From Clostridia bacterium (GTDB taxonomy: Bacteria; Bacillota; Clostridia; Oscillospirales; Butyricicoccaceae), in NCBI GenBank assembly GCA_029099685.1, contig JAQXOO010000023.1:1-64000 (forward strand): DNA of 64,000 nucleotides, given 5' to 3'. Positions 42,308-50,401 of this stretch are shown one piece after another (positions within the stretch are counted from its first letter, which is position 1; the number at the start of each line of letters is the position of its first letter). Under the pieces are notes generated by a model that ran no database searches, was not told the origin of the DNA, and was given only the letters and a program-made list of their open reading frames with translations. Position numbers and translations under genes: made by a program.

Positions 42308-43696
42308 ATGGCAAAGACAAAAACAGCCTATGTATGTACGGAATGCGGCTATGATTCGCCCAAATGGTACGGAAAATGCCCATCCTGCGGCAGTTGGAAC
42401 ACCATGGCGGAAGAAACCATCCGCGAAGAAAAGCGGGGAAGCCATAGAGTCAATATTCTAGCGCCCGGCGCCGGTAACCGGCCGGTGCGGCTGAAGGAGA
42501 TCTCCGGGACGGAGGACGTTCGGTTTTCCACCGGGATCGGAGAGCTGGACCGGGTGCTGGGCGGCGGAATGGTAAAGGGCAGCCTGGTGCTGGTATCCGG
42601 CGCGCCCGGCATCGGAAAATCCACCCTGCTGCTGCAGGCGTGCCGTTCTCTGTGTGAAAACGACTGCGTGCTGTATGTTACCGGTGAGGAATCCTTATCC
42701 CAAATCAAAATGCGAGCCGACCGGCTCAACATCGATGGGGACAATCTGCTGATCTGCGCGGAAACACAAATCGACCAGGTCCTGCTTTCCGCTTCGCAGT
42801 TCAAGCCCTCCGTCATGATCGTTGACTCCATTCAAACCATGCTCAACACCGAGCTGCAGTCGGCTCCGGGCAGCATCACCCAGGTGCGGGAATGCACCAT
42901 GCAGCTTCTGCAGTTTGCAAAGACCAGCGGCACCTCTGTGATCCTGGTGGGACACGTAAACAAGGACGGCGGCATCGCAGGCCCTAAAGTGTTGGAGCAT
43001 ATGGTAGACGCCGTGCTCAATTTTGAGGGTGACCGCCACGCTTCTTACCGTCTGCTGCGCGCTGCCAAAAACCGTTTTGGCTCCACCAATGAGATCGGCA
43101 TGTTTGAAATGACCCATTGCGGCCTGGAGGAAGTGCGCAATCCTTCGGCAGCTCTGCTCAGCGGCCGGCCTGAAAATGCCAACGGCAGCTGCGTGGTAGC
43201 AACCCTGGAGGGAACACGGCCCATTCTGGCCGAGATCCAGGGCTTAGTGACCAAATCGGCCTACGGTTCCGCCCGCAGGACTGCGGCAGGCATTGATTAC
43301 AACCGGGCAGTGCTGCTGCTTGCCATTCTGGAAAAGCGCGCAGGTATGCTGCTGGGCGCATATGATACGTATATCAATGTGGTGGGCGGCATGGACCTGG
43401 ATGAGCCGGCGGTAGACTTGGCCATTTTGCTGTCCATCGCTTCCAGTTACCTGGAGCGCAGCATTCCACAGGATTTGGCTGCTTTTGGCGAAGTGGGGCT
43501 TTCCGGTGAGGTGCGCGCAGTCACCGGCGCGGCTCAGCGCATCGCGGAGCTCCAGCGGCTGGGTTTCCATACCTGCATCCTGCCAGAGGATAACCTTTCC
43601 GGACTGCGGGGCGTGGAGGGGATACGCCTCATACCAGTAAAAGACGTACAAAATGCTATTCGTCAATGTTTTGAGTTCAAAGAAACACAGCTGTAA
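42308..43696 (+). CDS. radA: DNA repair protein RadA/Sms
   Basis: A 462-residue ATP-dependent branch-migration protein. Zinc finger CTECGYDSPKWYGKCPSC at the N-terminus, RecA-like core with Walker A GAPGIGKSTLL and Walker B VMIVDSIQTM, the RadA-specific motif AKNRFGSTNEIG, and a Lon-like C-terminal domain (AGIDYNRAVLLLAILEKRAG...VGLSGEVRAV). It starts six bases after the amidase stop. The stop codon is within the stem of a shared bidirectional terminator. Confidence 0.96.
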   Translation: MAKTKTAYVCTECGYDSPKWYGKCPSCGSWNTMAEETIREEKRGSHRVNILAPGAGNRPVRLKEISGTEDVRFSTGIGELDRVLGGGMVKGSLVLVSGAPGIGKSTLLLQACRSLCENDCVLYVTGEESLSQIKMRADRLNIDGDNLLICAETQIDQVLLSASQFKPSVMIVDSIQTMLNTELQSAPGSITQVRECTMQLLQFAKTSGTSVILVGHVNKDGGIAGPKVLEHMVDAVLNFEGDRHASYRLLRAAKNRFGSTNEIGMFEMTHCGLEEVRNPSAALLSGRPENANGSCVVATLEGTRPILAEIQGLVTKSAYGSARRTAAGIDYNRAVLLLAILEKRAGMLLGAYDTYINVVGGMDLDEPAVDLAILLSIASSYLERSIPQDLAAFGEVGLSGEVRAVTGAAQRIAELQRLGFHTCILPEDNLSGLRGVEGIRLIPVKDVQNAIRQCFEFKETQL

Positions 43697-43717
43697 GGCA
43701 GAATTGCCTTACAGCTG
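43688..43717. terminator. Bidirectional terminator shared by radA and the small Cys-rich gene
   Basis: CAGCTGTAAGGCA / TGCCTTACAGCTG with GAAT loop, then TTTTCTGTG. It contains the stop codons of both convergent genes (TAA 43694-43696 on plus; TAA 43711-43709 on minus). Confidence 0.85.
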
Positions 43718-43843
43718 TTTTCTGTGTTTAGGACGAAAATAAGCACAGCTTTTATTCATGGTACAGTCATCCGTCACAGTTTTCAGTGTGCATTCACCAT
43801 AGGCCTGATAGGCGCATTGTTCCTCGGAACAAGGAATTTGCAT
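43709..43843 (-). CDS. Small Cys-rich protein (44 residues), missed by the ORF track
   Basis: On the minus strand ATG at 43843 opens a 44-codon frame that starts MQIPCSEEQCAYQAYGECTL and continues KTVTDDCTMNKSCAYFRPKHRKQL. Five cysteines at 5, 10, 18, 27 and 33 form the pattern CxxxxC-YxxxGxC...C...CxYF, like small zinc- or cluster-binding DUF1540-type proteins of Clostridia. GGAGG lies eight bases before the ATG. The stop is inside the bidirectional terminator shared with radA. All three signs (ribosome binding site, cysteine spacing, terminator) support a real gene. The function is unknown. Confidence 0.75.
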   Translation of the reverse strand: MQIPCSEEQCAYQAYGECTLKTVTDDCTMNKSCAYFRPKHRKQL

Positions 43844-43865
43844 CGTCAAAACCTCCATCCTTTGA

Positions 43866-43903
43866 TGCTTATATTTTGCCTGGCATGAGTCAGAATATAA
43901 GCA
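43866..43903. promoter_or_regulatory. Long-spaced inverted repeat between divergent genes
   Basis: TGCTTATATT and AATATAAGCA are perfect 10-base arms with an 18-base spacer. They lie between the small Cys-rich gene (minus) and the adaptor gene (plus), directly before the latter's AGGAGAGAGGTGG ribosome binding site. The arms contain TATATT, which could be -10 boxes. Operator function is inferred. Confidence 0.5.
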
Positions 43904-43918
43904 GGAGAGAGGTGGCTC

Positions 43919-44956
43919 ATGAAAAAAGTCTTTTTATTGATGATGACCGCAGCAGTGATCTGGGGATTCTATTATGCAAGTCCCTACCGCAGGGAGGAAC
44001 GCGCCGCCATACAGCTGGCCAGACCGCAGGTGATGGACATCCGGGATACAGTCACGCTGCAGGGAACGGTGATCGATCCGGAACGAAAAAAAGTGTATCC
44101 CGAGGGTGCGAGCCGTGTCCTTGCAGTTTACGTGCAGCCTGGAGAACCTGTGAAAGCGGGACAGGTGCTGATGCGGCTGGAGCGCATAAACGATGAGCAG
44201 GAAGCCCAGGCTGCCACTGTTTCCGCTCTGGGCAAAATCAAGGACACCCTTGAAAACGGAGATCTCTCCGGGGCCGAAACCATGCTGGAGGACGTGCTGA
44301 TAAACGGTCCCGCATCCGTTCAACGGAATTTCGACGAGAAAGTATATCAGCTTTATAGCCCTGTTAACGGAATGGTTATGAGTGTCTCTGTTCAAGCCGG
44401 AGAAGATGTAAGTCCGCTTTTTCCCTGTATACAGGTCAGCGATTTGAACACGCTGATGATTGAAGCCTCCGCCAACGAAGAAGTCATCGGAAAGCTGCGG
44501 GAAGAACTGGATTGCGAGATCAGCATCCCCGCCTTTTCTTTATCCGGCTTGCAAGGCAAAGTTTCCTCCATCCTGCCCTATGCCCAGCAGACCGGCGTTA
44601 TAAACAGCAATTCTTCTGCGGCAACGACGGTCCGCATCGCATTGTCGAAGCAAAACACCGCTTTGCGTCCGGGGTATCGGGCCACCGTAAAGGTGATCAC
44701 ATCGCGAAGAAAGAGCGCTGTTCTCATTCCATATGAAGCGGTATTTCAGGATGAAACCGGCCAAGAATATGTGAAAAAGGTCGTAAATAACATTGTTGTA
44801 AAGCAAAACATCTTAACAGGCGCAGAGTTGGAGGAAACGGTGGAAACGATACAAGGCGTTGCACCGGAGGACGTACTGGTCTTATCATCTGAAGAAATAT
44901 GTGAAGGGGCGTTCATTGAATATGCGGCTCTTGGACACGATGGTGACAGCAGCTAA
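43919..44956 (+). CDS. HlyD/MacA-type membrane adaptor protein
   Basis: A 345-residue adaptor with one N-terminal helix (about 4-20). First lipoyl half: DTVTLQGTVIDPERKKVYPEGASRVLAVYVQPGEPVKAGQVLMRLE. A short helical hairpin (about 95-135) follows, then the second half LYSPVNGMVMSVSVQAGEDVSPLFPCIQVSDLNTL and the beta-barrel and membrane-proximal domains. It is half the length of the adaptor at 20.9 kb because its coiled coil is short. It overlaps the MacB-like permease gene. Codon use is a little less GC-rich than in the flanking genes. The pair lacks an ATPase gene; substrate unknown. Confidence 0.87.
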   Translation: MKKVFLLMMTAAVIWGFYYASPYRREERAAIQLARPQVMDIRDTVTLQGTVIDPERKKVYPEGASRVLAVYVQPGEPVKAGQVLMRLERINDEQEAQAATVSALGKIKDTLENGDLSGAETMLEDVLINGPASVQRNFDEKVYQLYSPVNGMVMSVSVQAGEDVSPLFPCIQVSDLNTLMIEASANEEVIGKLREELDCEISIPAFSLSGLQGKVSSILPYAQQTGVINSNSSAATTVRIALSKQNTALRPGYRATVKVITSRRKSAVLIPYEAVFQDETGQEYVKKVVNNIVVKQNILTGAELEETVETIQGVAPEDVLVLSSEEICEGAFIEYAALGHDGDSS

Positions 44957-46097
44957 AAATGTTTTATTCGCAGGTACGCGCACAACCTTGTGCGTGTTGT
45001 CTATTTGTATCGGGATCACCTCTGTCAGCACTGTGATGGGGCTTGGCAGTGCTGCCGGAGATTCCATTCAGAAAGAACTGGACCGCATCGGCGTCCGCGG
45101 CATTGCTTTTTATCAGCCGTCCGGAGGTGCCATCCCGGCAGAGGCGGTCATCGCGGTACAACAGGCCGACGGAATTGCAGCGGCAATGCCACTGTCGCTC
45201 ACAGCCGGGTCTGTCCAGCTTCGCAACATCAGTTCTTCGGCAGGAATCCTGGGCGTAGACAGCAATTTGGACCGAGTGTTTCAGATCACTGTGATTCATG
45301 GTTCCTTGCCCTCAGAAGAGCAAGTCCGTTCCCGAAATAAAATCGCAGTCATTGATGAAGAACTGGCCCTGCGGGCCTATAAACGGACGAATATCATTGG
45401 AAAGCAGCTCTCGGTCACGGTAAACGGTGTAACGGAAAAAATGGAGATCTGCGGCGTGATCCAGTCGCAGTCCGCCAGTTTATCCATGCTGCTGGGCGGC
45501 CAGCTGCCTTATCTGGTCTATATCCCTTATACGGTGCTGCAGGAGATATCTCCAGATATTCAGGCCGACAAGCTCATCACCTCGGCGGAAGGTGAGGACC
45601 CTGAAAGCGTTGCAGCCGCCGTCATCGAACAGCTGAAGCGCAAGTTGGGAATTGACTGCAGTTTTGAAAATCTAAACCGTTATTTGGGCAGTTTTACATT
45701 GATCACAAATGTTTTAACGGTATTTATCAGCGGAATTGCCGTTATTTCAGTGGTGGTAGGGGGGATCGGTGTGATGAATGCCATGGTATCTTCGGTAGAA
45801 GTGCGCACCCGGGAGATCGGCATCTACCGGGCATTGGGCGCGCAGAAACGGGATATCCTCCGGGCGTTTCTTGCGGAATCCATGTTGCTTTGCCTCTGCG
45901 GCGGCGCCTGCGGGATAACGCTGAGCTGGTGCTTATTCCAGCTGCTGCAGGCGCTTTTCTCTGTGCACATTCTGTTTCGCTGGAAAACCATTTTTATCAG
46001 TTTGTGCATCTCGGCAAGCTGCGGCGCGCTGTTCGGATTTCTGCCTGCGCTTCGGGCGGCGCATCTTGATCCAATACAAGCGATTCGGTCTGAATGA
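44922..46097 (+). CDS. MacB-type ABC permease without fused or adjacent ATPase
   Basis: A 391-residue permease: helix one (about 13-40, TRTTLCVLSICIGITSVSTVMGLG), an extracellular MacB core domain (about 45-250), then the FtsX helices with VVGGIGVMNAMVSSVEVRTREIGIYRALGAQKRDI, the conserved coupling segment, and the end LRAAHLDPIQAIRSE. All four helices are present, so it is a complete permease half, unlike the protein at 22.9 kb. The track ORF begins too early; ATG 44922 overlaps the adaptor gene by 35 bases. No ATPase gene follows, so it must borrow one encoded elsewhere. Likely exports a peptide or lipid-like compound. Confidence 0.86.
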   Translation: MRLLDTMVTAAKNVLFAGTRTTLCVLSICIGITSVSTVMGLGSAAGDSIQKELDRIGVRGIAFYQPSGGAIPAEAVIAVQQADGIAAAMPLSLTAGSVQLRNISSSAGILGVDSNLDRVFQITVIHGSLPSEEQVRSRNKIAVIDEELALRAYKRTNIIGKQLSVTVNGVTEKMEICGVIQSQSASLSMLLGGQLPYLVYIPYTVLQEISPDIQADKLITSAEGEDPESVAAAVIEQLKRKLGIDCSFENLNRYLGSFTLITNVLTVFISGIAVISVVVGGIGVMNAMVSSVEVRTREIGIYRALGAQKRDILRAFLAESMLLCLCGGACGITLSWCLFQLLQALFSVHILFRWKTIFISLCISASCGALFGFLPALRAAHLDPIQAIRSE

Positions 46098-46192
46098 CGG
46101 AAAGTAGATTTCTGAACCTCAGACATTCCGGACTATAACAACAAAAAGGATGCTATCTGATATCAAAGGTTTCTTGATTTATCCAATAAAAT

Positions 46193-46222
46193 AATTATAC
46201 AAAATCAATATTTTGTATAATT
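46193..46222. repeat. Perfect 13-bp AT-rich inverted repeat
   Basis: AATTATACAAAAT and ATTTTGTATAATT are separated by CAAT. The 8-mer TACAAAAT/ATTTTGTA appears again twice near the xer promoter (46719-46726 and 46745-46752). Candidate protein-binding or recombination site; not a terminator because it is AT-rich. Confidence 0.65.
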
Positions 46223-46678
46223 GGAGGCAGGGGAACAATCAAAAACCCAGGGGTTGCTCATAAAATATGCGTAATCCTAACAATAACGGACTTTGTGATC
46301 ACACGCTGAAGCATACGGCGAAAATCCGCTTTCACCGACATATAAAGTACCGTTGCTTTAGGCCAGCCTTTGCAGCTTGCAGAAATAAATTGCCGCAGGT
46401 TTCGCAGCGGCTTATTTTCCAAATCTGACGGCGTCCTATCCAAATTCCAGACATGATAAAATCATTCGTATTTTTGTGCACGCCTACGGCTCGCTATGCA
46501 GTTTTGAACGTACTGGATATAAACTTGTATATCAACTGCGTATCATGCGGCTGATAGCATTGTGCGGCAGCGTTTATAAACAGCATTGAAGCCATGGATC
46601 TGAACATCGTGAGCAAGAGGTTTCCCATAAAAACTTCAACAAAATCATAGCTGTATACCACTCTTTCACGAATGCTGC

Positions 46679-46752
46679 TTGTCAAAACGGGGCTTTTTGA
46701 TATAATATTGGACAAGGGATTTTGTAAATCTTTCATTCGAATGATACAAAAT
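46679..46752 (+). promoter_or_regulatory. xer promoter and palindromic leader
   Basis: TTGTCA (46679-46684) and TATAAT (46701-46706) are 16 bases apart. Just downstream are ATTTTGTA (46719), the 12-base palindrome TCATTCGAATGA (46733-46744) and TACAAAAT (46745), which would lie in the 5' leader of the recombinase gene. Confidence 0.6.
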
Positions 46753-46789
46753 TTTTAGCTATGTTCTATCTCTCTTTTGTGAGGTATTT

Positions 46790-47821
46790 ATGGATTACTT
46801 AAAAGAAGCTCCGCCTGTCATACGTGATTATCTGGTGTATCTGGAAACCATTATGGGGCGCTCTCCCAGAACGGTCAGCGAATATTATCTGGACCTGCGC
46901 ACATTTTTCCGGTTTATTCTGCAAAAGCGCAGGTTAGTCCCCTCTTCCCTGGACTTCGATCAGATCTCATTGGAGCATGTCGATCTGGAGCTTGTACGAA
47001 GCGTCAGCCGGGCTGAGATCCTGGATTTTTTGGTATTTACGGCCCGTCAGCGGCCAAAGTACCACAAAAGTATCGAAACACCTTATGGAAATGATGTTCG
47101 GACACGTGCCCGTAAGATCTCTGCCCTGCGGGGATTTTATAAATATTACTGTGACAAGCTGCAGCTCATACAGGAAAATCCCACCAAAAGTCTGGATATT
47201 CCAAAGGCCAGGCAGGAGCTTCCCAAATACCTGACCCTAAAGGAAAGCCTGGATCTGTTATCCTCCATTGATGGGCCCAACTATGAGCGGGATTATTGTA
47301 TCATCACATTGTTTCTAAATTGCGGTATGCGCGTGTCCGAGCTTGTGAATATCGACCTGAGCGATCTTTCAGACGACCGCCTGCGTCTTTTGGGAAAGGG
47401 CAACAAGGAGCGCATCGTCTATCTGAACCAGGCGTGCCTCAATGCTGTCAACGCCTATCTTCCCCACCGTATCACGCCGAAAGCCGGGCATAAAAATGCC
47501 CTGTTCATCAGTCGCTTGGGCAAGCGGATCGACGTTCAGACGGTGAAAGCGCTGGTAAAAAAATATCTGGCCAGGGCCGGCCTTTCTCAAAAGCACTGCT
47601 CGGTCCATAAACTGCGTCACACCGCGGCCACACTGATGTATCAGAACGGCGTAGATGTGCGCACGCTGAAAGAGGTTTTAGGACATCAAAATTTAGACAC
47701 AACCATGATCTATACCCATGTGGTAGATCAAAACCTGAAAGACGCTGCCGAAGCAAACCCGCTCAACAAGCTGCAGCCAACGCCCCAACAGCACGCTCAG
47801 GATGACGGTCCCGAAGAATAA
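46790..47821 (+). CDS. Xer-type tyrosine recombinase
   Basis: A 343-residue recombinase. The N-terminal SAM-like domain (about 5-140) is followed by the catalytic domain with CGMRVSELVNIDL (Arg), the beta-hairpin lysine region GKGNKERIVYLN, HKLRHTAATLMY (HxxR), GHQNLDTTMIYTHV (His and the nucleophile Tyr). XerC and XerD resolve chromosome dimers at dif. The C-terminal tail (ANPLNKLQPTPQQHAQD) is short. GTGAGG precedes the ATG. No phage or integrative-element genes accompany it, so a housekeeping Xer is more likely than an integrase. It ends at a terminator facing the ispH-rpsA gene. Confidence 0.87.
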   Translation: MDYLKEAPPVIRDYLVYLETIMGRSPRTVSEYYLDLRTFFRFILQKRRLVPSSLDFDQISLEHVDLELVRSVSRAEILDFLVFTARQRPKYHKSIETPYGNDVRTRARKISALRGFYKYYCDKLQLIQENPTKSLDIPKARQELPKYLTLKESLDLLSSIDGPNYERDYCIITLFLNCGMRVSELVNIDLSDLSDDRLRLLGKGNKERIVYLNQACLNAVNAYLPHRITPKAGHKNALFISRLGKRIDVQTVKALVKKYLARAGLSQKHCSVHKLRHTAATLMYQNGVDVRTLKEVLGHQNLDTTMIYTHVVDQNLKDAAEANPLNKLQPTPQQHAQDDGPEE

Positions 47822-47831
47822 TGAATATAAA

Positions 47832-47865
47832 AAACGCCTCCGATCACCATGGATCGGAGGCGTTT
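47832..47865. terminator. Bidirectional terminator between xer and ispH-rpsA
   Basis: AAACGCCTCCGATC / GATCGGAGGCGTTT, 14-base stem with ACCATG loop, between convergent genes. Confidence 0.88.
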
Positions 47866-47882
47866 GTCTTGCAAATTTGAAC

Positions 47883-49817
47883 TTATTCAGCAGCTTCCTG
47901 AGCAGGGGCTTCTTCGCCGGTGAGCAGAGCGCGGATGGACAGGGAGATCTTCTTCTTCTCCTCATCGATGCCGATGATCTTGGCATCCACCATCTGGCCG
48001 ATCTGCAGGACCTCGTCGGGCTTGCCGATGCGGCGGTCGGCGATCTGAGAAATATGGATCAGGCCGTCCACACCGGGAAGGACTTCCGCAAAGGCGCCGA
48101 AGGGCATGAACTTCACGATCTTCACGTTTACCACGTCGTTCACGTGATAGGTGCTGATGAACTTGGTCCAGGGATTGTCCTCGGCCTTTCTGTAGCCCAG
48201 GGAGATCTTCTTCTTCTCGGGATCCAGGGCGATGACATAGACCTCCACCTCCTGGCCAATGCTCAGGACGTCAGAGGGATGCTTGACGCGGCCCCAGGAC
48301 AGCTCGGAGATATGGACCATGCCGTCCACACCGCCGATATCCACGAAGACGCCGTAGGAAGTGAAGGACTTGACAACGCCCTGATACTTCATGCCCACCT
48401 CGATGGTCTCCCAGATCTTGGCCTGAGCCTCCTTGCGGGACTCGTTCAGCAGGGCCTTGATGGAGCCAACGACACGGTGGCGCTGGGTGTTGACTTCGGT
48501 GATGCGCAGCTTCTGAGTGGTCTTCATCAGAGAATCAAAGGACGCCTCGCGGGGCAGACCGGTCTGGCTGGCGGGGATGAACACGCGGATGCCCTTGACC
48601 AGAGCCACGACGCCGCCCTTGTTCTGATCCACGATAATGCCCTCCATGGGCTCCTTGCTCTCCACAGCGGCCTCCAGAACTTCCCAGTTCTTCACGGCAT
48701 CCAGACGCTTTTTGGAAAGCATGATCCAGCCTTCCACATCGTTCACACGGACAACAAAGGCTTCCACTTCATCGCCCACATGGATATTGTCAGCCACCAC
48801 GTAAGTGGGATCGTCGGACAGCTCGGTGGTGGGAATATAGCCCGCCTGCTTAACGCCCAAATCAACGGTAATGTCAGTTGCGTTGATCGCTGTAACGACG
48901 CCGGTCACCTTTTCTCCTGTATGTAAAGTTTTCAGAGACTGCTCCAATAATTCTTCGAAGCTCTCTGCGCTGTTGGTCTTGATTTCGTCAGTCATGTTCC
49001 TATATACCTCCTCAATTATTCGATCCGGTGTTGATGCGCCGGCGGTGACAAACCCCTGTTGTGCCCGGGTCAGTCCAGTCAGATCCAGTTCCCCGGCATC
49101 CTGCACGAACTGCACCTTCGGGCAATATGCCGCGCACAGCTTGTAGAGACTCTGGGAATTGCTGCTGGACGGGTCACCGATGACCACCGCAAAATCGGAC
49201 CGCAAAGCGAGGGCCTGCGCTTCTGACTGGCGCAAATCCGTCGCTTTACATATTGTATCAAATATCTGTGCCGAATTACAAGTGTTTTTTACGATATTTA
49301 CAAACTCTAAACAAATTTCTTTTTGAAAAGTTGTCTGGCAAACCACCGAAAGCGGAAATTCCGACCATTTTTTCAGAATTTCCATAAGATCTTCCTTGGT
49401 TTCCGCAATCAGAGGAGTCTTGCACCGCGCTGCGATGCCCACCACCTCCGGATGACCGGCCTTGCCGAAGATCAGGACGGCTCTTCCCTTTTTGCTTTCC
49501 TCCTCCGCGATCTTGTGGATACGGGCCACATACGGACAAGTCGCGTCCAGGACCGTGCATCCTTTGTGCCGCAAAGCCGCAATGTCCTCCGGAGGAACAC
49601 CGTGGGCACGAATGATGACCCGGGCGCCGTCGGGGATCTCGCTCAGTGTTTCTGCGGTAATGACGCCCCGCTTTCTCAGATCCTGAATAACGTGCCGGTT
49701 ATGGATCAGAGGACCCGCTGCGTACAGTGGATGATCCGGCGCGGCGTTTTCCTCCGCCATCTGAACGGCCCTGCGGACGCCGAAGCAGTAACCAGCGCGT
49801 TTTGCAAGTGTGATCAT
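47883..49817 (-). CDS. ispH: IspH - ribosomal protein S1 fusion
   Basis: A 644-residue fusion typical of Clostridia. Residues 1-275 are IspH (HMBPP reductase, last step of the MEP isoprenoid pathway) with the three cluster cysteines in GYCFGVRRA, DATCPYV and DTICKATDLRQ, plus the motif SSSNSQSLYK. Residues about 290-640 contain four S1 RNA-binding repeats (GVVTAINATDITVDLGVKQAG, GIIVDQNKGGVVALVKGI, GVVKSFTSYGVFVDIGG, VKIVKFMPFGAFAEVLPG). A methionine at 275 has GAGGAGG before it, so S1 alone may also be made. It is last in the cmk-plsC-ispH series and overlaps plsC by four bases. Confidence 0.95.
   Translation of the reverse strand: MITLAKRAGYCFGVRRAVQMAEENAAPDHPLYAAGPLIHNRHVIQDLRKRGVITAETLSEIPDGARVIIRAHGVPPEDIAALRHKGCTVLDATCPYVARIHKIAEEESKKGRAVLIFGKAGHPEVVGIAARCKTPLIAETKEDLMEILKKWSEFPLSVVCQTTFQKEICLEFVNIVKNTCNSAQIFDTICKATDLRQSEAQALALRSDFAVVIGDPSSSNSQSLYKLCAAYCPKVQFVQDAGELDLTGLTRAQQGFVTAGASTPDRIIEEVYRNMTDEIKTNSAESFEELLEQSLKTLHTGEKVTGVVTAINATDITVDLGVKQAGYIPTTELSDDPTYVVADNIHVGDEVEAFVVRVNDVEGWIMLSKKRLDAVKNWEVLEAAVESKEPMEGIIVDQNKGGVVALVKGIRVFIPASQTGLPREASFDSLMKTTQKLRITEVNTQRHRVVGSIKALLNESRKEAQAKIWETIEVGMKYQGVVKSFTSYGVFVDIGGVDGMVHISELSWGRVKHPSDVLSIGQEVEVYVIALDPEKKKISLGYRKAEDNPWTKFISTYHVNDVVNVKIVKFMPFGAFAEVLPGVDGLIHISQIADRRIGKPDEVLQIGQMVDAKIIGIDEEKKKISLSIRALLTGEEAPAQEAAE
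48993..49013 (-). promoter_or_regulatory. Internal ribosome binding site for a separate S1 protein
   Basis: On the minus strand GAGGAGG (49013-49007) precedes an in-frame ATG (48995) by 11 bases, exactly at the IspH/S1 boundary. The resulting 370-residue product would carry all four S1 repeats. The spacing is slightly long; use is unproven. Confidence 0.5.
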
Positions 49818-50401
49818 GACTGCAGCTCCTTTGGTTTCAGTTCTATAATCCGCTCCATCAGTTCCGCCGTCAGCTGCTGGTACTGCTGCTGATCGGGCTT
49901 TCCTTCCACTTCAGGCATATACGCCTTGCCGATCACGACGGTATTGCGGCGAAACAGTTTGCGTCCCTCGGGTATGTATACCGGCACCAGGGGTACCCTT
50001 CCCCGTACAGCAAACAGCGCGGCACCGGTCTTGGGCTCGCTTTTCATGCCGGGCTTGACTCGCTTGCCCTCCGGAAAAATCAACAGCTTTCTGCCCGCCT
50101 TGAGAATGGAAAAGCCTGTTTTAACCGCGTGCATATCGCTGGCGCTGCGTTTCACCGGAAAGGCGCCCAGCCATTTCAATACTGCGCCGAAAGGCTTGAA
50201 GCGGAACAGCTCCTCTTTCGCGATGATGCCGATATCCCATTTGGGACCGTTGGCCAGCACCAGAAAGACCGCGTCGCTGTTTGCGGTGTGATTTGCACAC
50301 AGCACGCACGGCCCCTCCGGAAGATTCTCACGGCCGGCAAAATGAAACCGGTAAAAGGGATATAAAACGATCAATGCCAGATAATAGACGAACTTAAACA
50401 T
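49814..50401 (-). CDS. plsC: 1-acyl-sn-glycerol-3-phosphate acyltransferase
   Basis: Acylates lysophosphatidic acid to phosphatidic acid at the membrane. It has 195 residues. An N-terminal hydrophobic segment (about 3-18) is followed by the acyltransferase blocks: CANHTANSDAVFL (the HxxxxD catalytic motif), the stretch KEELFRFKPFGAVLKWLGAFPVKR, and LLIFPEGKRV (substrate phosphate binding). It is short but complete. It overlaps cmk upstream by eight bases and ispH downstream by four, which gives the conserved clostridial order cmk-plsC-ispH-rpsA. Confidence 0.93.
   Translation of the reverse strand: MFKFVYYLALIVLYPFYRFHFAGRENLPEGPCVLCANHTANSDAVFLVLANGPKWDIGIIAKEELFRFKPFGAVLKWLGAFPVKRSASDMHAVKTGFSILKAGRKLLIFPEGKRVKPGMKSEPKTGAALFAVRGRVPLVPVYIPEGRKLFRRNTVVIGKAYMPEVEGKPDQQQYQQLTAELMERIIELKPKELQS

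Larger units (their letters stand above)
46098..46789. other. AT-richer 690-bp gap with no recognised gene
   Basis: Between the MacB-like permease and the Xer recombinase the sequence is clearly less GC-rich. The track offers ORFs of 61 and 80 codons on the minus strand (46258-46443, 46494-46736). Neither resembles a protein I know, neither has a good ribosome binding site, and hydrophobic/basic residues are scattered. The gap holds a perfect 13-base inverted repeat near its left end and the xer promoter and palindromes at its right end. A decayed insertion or a recombination site region is possible. Confidence 0.55.

Noticed and set aside
46258-46736. Two short minus-strand ORFs (61 and 80 codons) in the AT-richer gap
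   Set aside because: No ribosome binding site, no familiar motif and no coding-like composition; left as a gap.
46790-47821. Integrase of a prophage or integrative element
   Set aside because: No phage, conjugation or attachment-site genes are nearby, and the protein has the length and layout of a housekeeping Xer.
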